DNA of 5,012 bases from JBDHZK01 sp039811865. GTDB taxonomy: Bacteria; Actinomycetota; Actinomycetes; Propionibacteriales; Propionibacteriaceae. The notes beneath the pieces were generated by a model. It was not told the origin of the DNA. It searched no databases and was given only the letters and a program-made list of their open reading frames with translations. This document shows positions 1 to 4,880 of this stretch, in pieces (the first letter of the stretch is position 1; each line of letters starts with the position of its first letter). A program made the translations under genes and the position numbers. Location of the stretch: positions 1-5,012 of the forward strand of contig JBDHZK010000169.1 of assembly GCA_039811865.1 (NCBI GenBank), in the 5' to 3' direction.

Positions 1-89
1 CGGACGAAAACGTCGTCGCCGCCCTCGTCCTTGGTCAAGAACCCGAATCCCTTGTCGGCGTCGTAGTAACGCACCTTGCCGACCGGCAT
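1..89 (-). CDS. Cold-shock domain protein, N-terminal 29 residues (truncated by window edge)
   Basis: The minus strand reads an ATG at 89-87 followed by an uninterrupted cold-shock domain start. The RNP1 nucleic-acid-binding motif KGFGFL is at residues 13-18, and the window ends inside the RNP2 motif, at DVFV (residues 26-29). The opening MPVGKVRYYDADKGFGFL is what actinobacterial Csp proteins look like. The following VFV-Arg recalls the longer mycobacterial CspB-type proteins (about 130 residues) rather than the 67-residue form, but the C-terminus is outside the window, so this is inference. Family members bind single-stranded RNA and DNA in the cytoplasm and act as RNA chaperones. The usual Trp of KWYD is Tyr here. 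A purine-rich AGGGGTGG lies a little upstream of the ATG. The gene diverges from the proline-rich membrane protein gene across 113 bases. Confidence 0.93.
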   Translation of the reverse strand, partial: MPVGKVRYYDADKGFGFLTKDEGGDDVFV

Positions 90-133
90 AAGACCACCCC
101 TGTTGCTCCACCCGGCACGAACCGGCCGAAACC

Positions 134-139
134 AGCCTA
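134..139 (-). promoter_or_regulatory. Candidate -10 box for the cold-shock gene
   Basis: On the minus strand this reads TAGGCT, which fits the actinobacterial TANNNT -10 pattern. It would place the transcript start near 127-128 and give a leader of roughly 38 bases. No convincing -35 is visible at the expected distance (minus-strand GAGTGG). It is a six-base match in a non-coding region, so support is modest. Confidence 0.3.
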
Positions 140-190
140 GTGCCTCGCGCATGCTCCCACTCTGGCCCGGAGTGACCTCCGCCCGCGCAT

Positions 191-196
191 TAACAT
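191..196 (+). promoter_or_regulatory. Candidate -10 box of a leaderless promoter
   Basis: TAACAT fits TANNNT and ends 6 bases before the ATG at 203, so the expected transcript start coincides with the start codon. No Shine-Dalgarno-like sequence precedes that ATG, which agrees with leaderless translation, common in Actinobacteria. The -35 region is weak: the nearest candidate, GTGACC at 172-177, is only 13 bases upstream, shorter than the usual 16-18. Confidence 0.5.
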
Positions 197-202
197 GGCG
201 CC

Positions 203-1027
203 ATGGCAACCTGGGAGGACGGCCCCGAATACGCTCCGACGCAGCGTCCGGACGCCTTTGCGATGCCCCCGGTCCCGCCCCTCCCCGATGCGCCGCCCCG
301 CGTCGATCTGGCCGCGGGCGCCCCGCTGGAGCGCCCGGATTTCGGTGTCCCGCCCGTACCGGTGCCACCCCTGACGGCTCTAGCGCCGGCGTCCGGGCCG
401 ACGCGTCCGCCCGACCAGCCATTCGAGGTAGCCAGCTCTTCGTTGACCGCCCAGTCGACGGGGCAGGGCACATGGAGTTCGGTGCATTCGATCATCCAGC
501 CGGCGGGATCGGTCTTCGCCGCCGCCGGGGCTTGGGACCCGAGCCAGCCGATGGGTCACGGTGCGCTGAACTATCCGCCGCCGGTCCAAGAGGCTCCGGC
601 GTTCCCGGCGCCGGGGACGCCCCAGTGGTTCGGTCCGGGCCCCAACTATCCGCCGCCCGCGCCCTCCGGCGGTCCGGTGACCATTCAGGGCGTCATCAAG
701 GCGGCCACCCCAGGGTTGCTCATCTGCCTGGTACTCGGTGGGCTGTTCTACTTCATCTCGACGATCGCCTTCGTGGTCGCGATCTTCTTGGCGCGGCGGG
801 TGTCTTACCAACAGGGCGTGGTCAGGCGGACCTTCTGGGTCGCGGCCGGGTTCTTGGGGGTGATGGCGATCCTCACGCTGCTCATGGGGTCGGTCGCCAA
901 CCTGGAGGAGTGGTGGAACGCGCTAGGCCTGTGGAGCCTGCTGTGCTGCTGGGTCGTCGGCATCGTCGTGCTGTTCTTGCAGTACCGCGGCATGAGCACG
1001 GGGGCGGGCGCGCGTAGTCGCTTCTGA
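203..1027 (+). CDS. Proline-rich protein with C-terminal membrane segments, function unknown
   Basis: This is a 274-residue protein I do not recognise by name. Residues 1-158 are Pro/Ala/Gly-rich, without obvious fold, and contain two NYPPP motifs (123-127 and 148-152). Residues 171-197, 211-229 and 241-260 are strongly hydrophobic and should be three membrane segments; the first is long, with a GG in its middle. Arg/Lys-rich turns (ARRVSYQQGVVRR, 197-209) separate segments 1 and 2. A Cys-Cys pair (248-249) sits in the last segment. The pattern of a disordered Pro-rich cytoplasmic arm plus a small membrane domain is common in actinobacterial envelope proteins of unknown role. The start at 203 is chosen because a TANNNT box sits 6 bases upstream and no ribosome binding site is visible. 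The ATG at 195 is in another frame. The arm could recruit partners, but nothing here identifies them. Confidence 0.85.
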   Translation: MATWEDGPEYAPTQRPDAFAMPPVPPLPDAPPRVDLAAGAPLERPDFGVPPVPVPPLTALAPASGPTRPPDQPFEVASSSLTAQSTGQGTWSSVHSIIQPAGSVFAAAGAWDPSQPMGHGALNYPPPVQEAPAFPAPGTPQWFGPGPNYPPPAPSGGPVTIQGVIKAATPGLLICLVLGGLFYFISTIAFVVAIFLARRVSYQQGVVRRTFWVAAGFLGVMAILTLLMGSVANLEEWWNALGLWSLLCCWVVGIVVLFLQYRGMSTGAGARSRF

Positions 1028-1074
1028 GCATCTTGCCGGCCCGGCACCCAGAAGGTACGCGGCCGCCGCGCGGG

Positions 1075-1080
1075 TAGACT
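1075..1080 (+). promoter_or_regulatory. Candidate -10 box of a second leaderless promoter
   Basis: TAGACT fits TANNNT and lies 7 bases before the GTG at 1088, so transcription would start at or one base before the start codon. No ribosome binding site precedes the GTG. The -35 region has no good match. The same arrangement precedes the gene at 203, and the two cases support each other. Confidence 0.5.
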
Positions 1081-1087
1081 CCCCCGA

Positions 1088-1798
1088 GTGCGGCCCGGAG
1101 CAAAGACCACTTTCGTGGTGCTTGGACTCGTCTTTCTGGCTGCGGCGGTGATCTTCGCGATCCCTGCGCTGACGGGCCGCAACGCGACCACGCAGACGTC
1201 ACCGACACCGTCGCAGTCCCCGTCGGCCAGCCCGTCCGGGAGTGCCGAGCCCCAATGGCCGGTGGACACCCCAACGGGTTCCGGCACCAGCACACCCACC
1301 TCAAGCCCCGTCGATCGGCGCCCACCGGCGGCGGTCACCGGGCTTCGGCTGGAAGGCAACACTCAGGACTCGTTCACGGTTGCCTGGAACGCCAACGCCC
1401 CGGTGGACCAGGTCGCCTACTACGTCGTGTTGCGCAACGGCTATCAGGTGGCGGCGCCTTCCTCGCCGTCGGCGACGATGCAGTTCTTGGCCGACGGCTC
1501 CCACGTGCTGGTGCAGGTGGCGGCGTTCGACGCCTCGGGAAACCAGAGCGAATGGCGCGCGATCGTGATCGTCCCGCCGCCGACCGCCAAGCCCAGTGCC
1601 CCAGTGAGCAGCCGGACACCGCAGCCCACGCGCACGAGCGCATCGACATCGCCGAGCGCGGCACCGACCAGTCCGGCCACGAGCCCGTCGCAGTCGCCGT
1701 CGCCCAGCCAAGCCAGCGGGACGCCGACGGCCAGCGCGTCCTCGGGTGTCACGATCCCGGTGGTCACCGCGACCCCGGCCGCCAGTTCGAGCCCCTGA
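1088..1798 (+). CDS. Membrane-anchored fibronectin type III domain protein with Ser/Thr/Pro-rich linkers
   Basis: This 236-residue protein has a short basic N-terminus, one membrane segment at about 8-28, and a Ser/Thr/Pro linker at 34-76. A single fibronectin type III-like domain spans about 79-164, and an extremely Ser/Thr/Pro/Ala-rich tail runs from 166 to 236. FN3 hallmarks are the PPAAVTGL entry strand, Trp100 in FTVAW, the YYVVLRNG strand (111-118) and the closing VAAFDASGNQSEW (144-156), close to the FN3 modules attached to secreted actinobacterial enzymes. The predicted topology puts the FN3 domain and tail outside the membrane. There is no sortase motif or catalytic domain, so adhesion, scaffolding or cell-wall association are guesses. 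The many Ser/Thr-Pro pairs could be O-mannosylated. GTG at 1088 is chosen because a TANNNT box lies 7 bases upstream and it keeps the basic residues before the membrane segment. The next gene begins 5 bases after the stop. Confidence 0.85.
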   Translation: MRPGAKTTFVVLGLVFLAAAVIFAIPALTGRNATTQTSPTPSQSPSASPSGSAEPQWPVDTPTGSGTSTPTSSPVDRRPPAAVTGLRLEGNTQDSFTVAWNANAPVDQVAYYVVLRNGYQVAAPSSPSATMQFLADGSHVLVQVAAFDASGNQSEWRAIVIVPPPTAKPSAPVSSRTPQPTRTSASTSPSAAPTSPATSPSQSPSPSQASGTPTASASSGVTIPVVTATPAASSSP

Positions 1799-1803
1799 GC
1801 CGC

Positions 1804-2325
1804 ATGCAGACCGCGCCGGTTCCGCCGAAACGCTCCGCCCGGACGGTGATCGTCGCCGTCGTGGCCGTGATCTACGTCCTTTTGCTCATGTCGCTGGCGG
1901 CGGTCTGGGTTGCCGGCCAAACTGGGGCCGCCCAACGAGGAGACCCCAGCCAATCGACCATGGCCAGTTCACCCCCGCCCACCGTGAGCCTGGGCCGGGC
2001 GATCGACCTCGGCGACGGCGCCAACCTCCGGGTGTCCGCGTCGCATTGGGTGGCCTCGGCCAAGCGGCAGTTCCTGGTGCTCGACCTTGCCTACACCTGC
2101 CTCTTGGACACCTGCATCCCCGATGCCGGGATGATCGTCGTGCGGCAGTCGGGCAAGGAGTTCCCGGTGTCCCAAGACGCCCCGATGAAGCCGTCCTTCA
2201 TCTTCGCCGAGACTTCGGGGACGCGAAGCGGCCAGGTCGGCTTCGAGGTCCCTCGGCGGGCCGTCCTGATCCAGGTCCGGGCCGGCTCCGGGTCGGTGTT
2301 GGCCGTAATCCCCGTGGCACCGTGA
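1804..2325 (+). CDS. Single-pass membrane protein with DUF4352-like extracytoplasmic domain
   Basis: This 173-residue protein has a Pro/Arg/Lys-containing N-terminus, one membrane segment (about 15-38), a Ser/Pro linker (47-60) and a beta-rich domain (about 61-171). The domain resembles the DUF4352 (telokin-like, Ig-fold) family. It has an opening G-x-N-L-R-V strand, a FLVLDLAY strand (90-97), a GKEFPV segment (117-122), a GQVGFEVP strand (143-150) and a final LIQVRAG strand. This is a by-eye resemblance, not a search result. Cys99 and Cys104 flank a short turn and could form a disulfide outside the cell. The start at 1804 is the only ATG that gives the membrane segment. Same-frame sequence upstream of it runs inside the preceding gene and reads as out-of-frame, Arg/Gly-rich sequence. 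No clear ribosome binding site is seen; with a 5-base gap, translational coupling to the FN3 gene is likely. Confidence 0.82.
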   Translation: MQTAPVPPKRSARTVIVAVVAVIYVLLLMSLAAVWVAGQTGAAQRGDPSQSTMASSPPPTVSLGRAIDLGDGANLRVSASHWVASAKRQFLVLDLAYTCLLDTCIPDAGMIVVRQSGKEFPVSQDAPMKPSFIFAETSGTRSGQVGFEVPRRAVLIQVRAGSGSVLAVIPVAP

Positions 2326-2368
2326 GCCGGGAGACGTGCGCCGGACTCCGCACTTGGCGCGGCCTCCA

Positions 2369-2920
2369 ATGAGCGAACCTTTCCGGACCCGCCGCTACGT
2401 GGCGGTGCCGCCGGCGCAGCGTCGCGTGAAGCGACGCCAGGCCGTCCGGGTACTGGTGCTGGCCGCGGACTCCGTTTTGCTGTTCGCCGACTCCGACCCA
2501 GGACTCCCAGGATCGTCCTGGTGGTTCACGCCCGGAGGCGGCATCGACCCGGGCGAGTCCCCCATCGAAGCGGCCGTGCGGGAGCTGGCCGAGGAGACCG
2601 GCCTTCGCGTCCACGCCCACGACGTGTTGGGCCCGATCGCGCAGCGCGTCGTCACCCACGGGTTCTCCGACCAGATCACCTGCCAGCAGGAGACCTTTTT
2701 CGCCGTCCGAACGGAGGGTTTCACCCTGGACATCAGTGGGCACACCGAGGACGAGCGGCTGACGATTCGAGGACACCGGTGGTGGCCGCTGGATGCCCTC
2801 GCGGACACCGATCGCCCCGTTTGGCCGGCAAACCTGGCCGAACTGGTCGCCCTGGTGGGTCGTCCCGAGCTATGGCCGGTCGCTCTGGACGAGGTCGAGG
2901 AGTCGAGTGTCCCGATCTAG
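2369..2920 (+). CDS. Nudix hydrolase
   Basis: This 183-residue protein has a perfect Nudix box G-x5-E-x7-REUxEExGU at residues 57-79: Gly57, Glu63, then RELAEETGL at 71-79. Glu75 and Glu76 are the expected divalent-metal ligands. The upstream SSWWFTPGGGI strand and downstream HRWWPLDAL (136-144) are typical of the fold. Nudix enzymes hydrolyse a nucleoside diphosphate linked to another moiety (damaged dNTPs, ADP-ribose, NADH, dinucleoside polyphosphates and others). The box alone does not give the substrate, and I see no substrate-specific motif. The protein should be cytoplasmic. The ATG at 2369 is preferred because it yields a normal-length N-terminus. A GTG at 2336 in the same frame would add 11 residues (MRRTPHLARPP); it follows GGGAG at 2329-2333 by only two bases, so it remains possible. 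The gap from the preceding gene is 43 bases, so co-transcription is plausible. Confidence 0.93.
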   Translation: MSEPFRTRRYVAVPPAQRRVKRRQAVRVLVLAADSVLLFADSDPGLPGSSWWFTPGGGIDPGESPIEAAVRELAEETGLRVHAHDVLGPIAQRVVTHGFSDQITCQQETFFAVRTEGFTLDISGHTEDERLTIRGHRWWPLDALADTDRPVWPANLAELVALVGRPELWPVALDEVEESSVPI

Positions 2921-2958
2921 CACCCGGCCGCGGGGACGCCTTGGGCAGGTGTGAGGGG

Positions 2959-3885
2959 TTAGGCCGGTTCGATGTGGACGAACGTCACCGTCCCTGGCAG
3001 CGCGCTGTCCACCCTGTTCTCGACCTGGTCGGCCAGGTCGTGGCTGCGGCGCACCGTCCACTCCCCCGGCACCGTCAGCGTGGCGTGAACAAACCGTTGG
3101 CGTCCGGACTCTCGGGTCCGCAGGTCGGTGATCTGCACGGTGTGCGTCTCTTCCAGCCCGGCCAGTACGTCCTTGATCAGTTCGACTTCCTCCGGCGGCA
3201 GGGTGCCGTCCAACAGGCCGACCATGGAGTGGCGCAGTAGCTTGTAGCCGGTGTAGACGATGTTCAGCGCCACCCCGATCGCGATGATCGGGTCGAGGAT
3301 CTGCCACCCGGTGAGCGCGATCAACCCGATCGCCGCGAGGACGCCGACCGACGTCCAGACGTCGGTCATCAGGTGCTTGCCATCGGCCTCCAGCGTGATC
3401 GAGCGATGCCGGCGTCCCTGTCGGATCAGGAGCAGGCCGGTGCCCAGGTTCGCAACGCTCGCGATCGTCGCCAACAACAGCCCGAGCCCGGGCGCCTCCA
3501 GCGGCACCGGATTCACGAATCGTCCGATGGCGCTGATGATGATGGCGATGGCGGCAACGAAGATCAGCGCCCCCTCGAGCGCGGCCGAGACGTATTCGGC
3601 CTTGCCGTGGCCGAAGTCGTGATTGTGGTCCGCGGGACGGGCGGCAACCTTCAACGCCCACAGGGCGACAATTGCGGCCACCAGGTTGACCGTCGACTCC
3701 ATGGCATCCGAAAGCAGTCCCACCGATCCGGTGATCCAGGCTGCGATTGCCTTCAGTGCAACGGTGAACACGGCGGTGACGATCGACAACCAGATGAACC
3801 GCTCGAGGAAGCGGCTCTCAACCGGCGCCTGCGCAGCGCCGTCGGGAGCAGCGCCATGTCGAGCAGCGCCAGCAGGAACGGACAC
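2959..3885 (-). CDS. Cation diffusion facilitator (CDF) family divalent metal exporter
   Basis: This 308-residue protein matches the CDF family (E. coli FieF/YiiP type) along its length. Six membrane segments lie at about 29-51, 55-80, 98-121, 131-154, 172-191 and 197-215, followed by a cytoplasmic C-terminal domain from about 222. Between segments 2 and 3 is the signature PADHNHDFGHGKAEY (84-98), matching the YiiP region with the second metal site. Segment 5 begins with His171-x3-Asp175, half of the transport site. The other half in segment 2 reads Asp60-Ala-Met-Glu63-Ser64, where YiiP has Asp-x3-Asp. In the C-terminal domain, His267, His282, His304 and Glu306 align roughly with the YiiP binuclear site. 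The family exports Zn, Fe, Mn, Co or Cd in exchange for protons, as a dimer in the cytoplasmic membrane. The metal cannot be fixed from sequence. The GTG start at 3885 is set by AAAGGAG five bases upstream. It lies downstream of the CutC gene on the same strand. Confidence 0.95.
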   Translation of the reverse strand: MSVPAGAARHGAAPDGAAQAPVESRFLERFIWLSIVTAVFTVALKAIAAWITGSVGLLSDAMESTVNLVAAIVALWALKVAARPADHNHDFGHGKAEYVSAALEGALIFVAAIAIIISAIGRFVNPVPLEAPGLGLLLATIASVANLGTGLLLIRQGRRHRSITLEADGKHLMTDVWTSVGVLAAIGLIALTGWQILDPIIAIGVALNIVYTGYKLLRHSMVGLLDGTLPPEEVELIKDVLAGLEETHTVQITDLRTRESGRQRFVHATLTVPGEWTVRRSHDLADQVENRVDSALPGTVTFVHIEPA

Positions 3886-3890
3886 GGCGG

Positions 3891-3897
3891 CTCCTTT
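3891..3897 (-). promoter_or_regulatory. Strong ribosome binding site of the CDF gene
   Basis: The minus strand reads AAAGGAG, then five bases (CCGCC), then GTG. It is the strongest Shine-Dalgarno sequence I see in the window, and it decides the GTG start at 3885. Confidence 0.85.
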
Positions 3898-3910
3898 GGT
3901 GGGGATTGGT

Positions 3911-3916
3911 ACGTTA
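3911..3916 (-). promoter_or_regulatory. Possible internal -10 box between cutC-like gene and CDF gene
   Basis: The minus strand reads TAACGT in the 36-base gap. It would start a transcript around 3904-3905 with a leader of about 20 bases carrying the AAAGGAG site. No -35 match is seen (GTGGCG or TGTGGC at the expected place). It could let the exporter be expressed apart from CutC, but the motif is short. Confidence 0.25.
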
Positions 3917-3921
3917 CCGCG

Positions 3922-4674
3922 CTAGCCGGCTGCCGCCACAGGTGGGCAGGAGTTCGCCGCGCTGGCTCGGCGGGCGTGGCGAGCCTCGTCGTCCAACAAA
4001 GTGCGCCAGGAGTGCACCAGGTCGCTGTCCACGTACGCCTTGTACGAGCCCAGCGGCCGAGCCGCATCCCCGATCTGGAAGGCGCGCACACCGGCGCGGA
4101 TCAGCCAGGGGACGTGCTCCGGCGCCAATCCCTGCCCGGCCATGATCAAAGCAGCCGCATCGGCGTCCGCTCGGGCGCGCGCCAAGAGGTCGTCCAGGCC
4201 GTACTCGAGGCCTCGGGCGGAGCCGCTGGTCAGGACTTGGTCCAATCGGGGTAGCCGCTTGACCGCACGCCAGGCCCGGTCGGGCTCCAGGCAGGAGTCG
4301 AACGCCTGGTGGAAGGTCCAGGGCCAGCCGCCCTCGATCAGCAGTTCCCCGAGCACCTCGAGGTCGACCTCGCTGTGGCCGTTCACAAAGCCCAACACCA
4401 TGCCGTCGGCACCGCACTCGGCGTAGCTGGCCATCAACCCCCTCAGCCGGGTGACCTCGCCGCCGTCGGTGCCGAAGCCTTCCCGCAGGCGGACGATCGG
4501 ACGAAGCTGGAGCGACGTCACCGCTCGCACCTGCGCCACGAGCCGTGGTTCCGGGCTGAGCCCGCCGGATTCCAGCGTCCCCAACAACTCGATCCGGTCG
4601 GCTCCGCCCGCCTCCGCACGCTGCGCGTCCGCCGCGTGCAGCGCGACCACCTCCAGCGTGACGCTCATGGCCAT
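3922..4674 (-). CDS. cutC: CutC family protein (putative copper homeostasis, TIM-barrel fold)
   Basis: With the ATG at 4674 this is a 250-residue protein, the usual CutC length. Family landmarks are the first strand LEVVA followed by GGADRIEL (23-30), GTLESGGLSPEP (32-43), LRPIVR (57-62), GADGMVLG (88-95), TFHQAFD (120-126), VLTSGSARG (147-155) and the late glycine-rich strand IMAGQGL (177-183). It is divergent: the common EVCVDS entry is EVVALH, ELC is ELL, and the RPRGGDF loop is RLREGF. CutC was linked to copper tolerance in E. coli, but that phenotype was later attributed to the small RNA MicL made from the cutC 3' region, so the protein's true reaction is unsettled. The frame is open upstream to 4809, but the extra 45 residues lack family similarity. 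A GGAA nine bases upstream is a weak ribosome binding site. ATG at 4668 is a near alternative. The CDF exporter follows 36 bases later, suggesting an operon. Confidence 0.85.
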   Translation of the reverse strand: MAMSVTLEVVALHAADAQRAEAGGADRIELLGTLESGGLSPEPRLVAQVRAVTSLQLRPIVRLREGFGTDGGEVTRLRGLMASYAECGADGMVLGFVNGHSEVDLEVLGELLIEGGWPWTFHQAFDSCLEPDRAWRAVKRLPRLDQVLTSGSARGLEYGLDDLLARARADADAAALIMAGQGLAPEHVPWLIRAGVRAFQIGDAARPLGSYKAYVDSDLVHSWRTLLDDEARHARRASAANSCPPVAAAG

Positions 4675-4810
4675 ATCTTGCGGTTCCAAGATCCGAGCGC
4701 CCGGCGCCACGCGGGAACGTCCGCCATCGGCTTGCTGAAGATTCGCTGTGAACCTCGTTAGACCTGGCCCAGCTTTCGTGAAATACTCGCCGGACTCCGC
4801 TAGCGCCATC

Positions 4811-4872
4811 GGCCGGCGGGGCGGCCTTGCCGCGACCTCGGGGGATCGCAGCGGGGTTCGACATTCGGGGGG
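4811..4872 (+). promoter_or_regulatory. G-tract-rich leader of the secreted-protein gene
   Basis: Four runs of at least four G lie on the coding strand at 4818-4821, 4840-4844, 4853-4856 and 4867-4872, separated by 18, 8 and 10 bases. Two short alternative hairpins, which cannot form together, occur at 4811-4826 (GGCCG/CGGCC) and 4821-4833 (GCGGC/GCCGC). The last run, GGGGGG, ends eight bases before the ATG at 4881 and is the only candidate ribosome binding site. A regulatory role is inference from composition. Confidence 0.3.
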
Positions 4873-4880
4873 ATGTAGAG

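Noticed and set aside
76..1017. Plus-strand open frame of 313 codons starting inside the cold-shock gene
   Set aside because: It runs opposite the csp start and in another frame over the proline-rich gene. Its Arg/Gly/Pro-rich translation lacks the membrane segments that make the 203 frame convincing.
1028..1060. Hairpin TGCCG-GCC-CGGCA as a terminator after the proline-rich gene
   Set aside because: The stem is only 5 bp with a 3-base loop and no T-run follows.
2921..2958. Bidirectional terminator between the converging Nudix and CDF genes
   Set aside because: Only a 4-bp stem (CCCG/CGGG at 2923-2934) without a T-run is present. Termination must occur somewhere, but this sequence does not show it clearly.
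3886..3921. Metal-sensing riboswitch before the CDF gene
   Set aside because: The gap is 36 bases, too short for known metal riboswitches, and no stem structure is evident.
3373..4254. Long plus-strand open frame (293 codons) across the CDF and CutC genes
   Set aside because: It is antisense to two well-supported genes, its protein is rich in Arg, Gly and Gln without any recognisable domain, and long stop-free frames opposite genes are expected at this GC content.
4758..4787. Sigma-70 type promoter TTAGAC-17/18-AATACT for the secreted-protein gene
   Set aside because: The -35 match is poor and the -10 matches at only four positions and does not fit TANNNT, so it is not better than background.
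4675..4809. N-terminal extension of CutC by 45 residues to an ATG at 4809
   Set aside because: The extra residues have no CutC similarity and would make the protein longer than usual; the family similarity begins right after the ATG at 4674.
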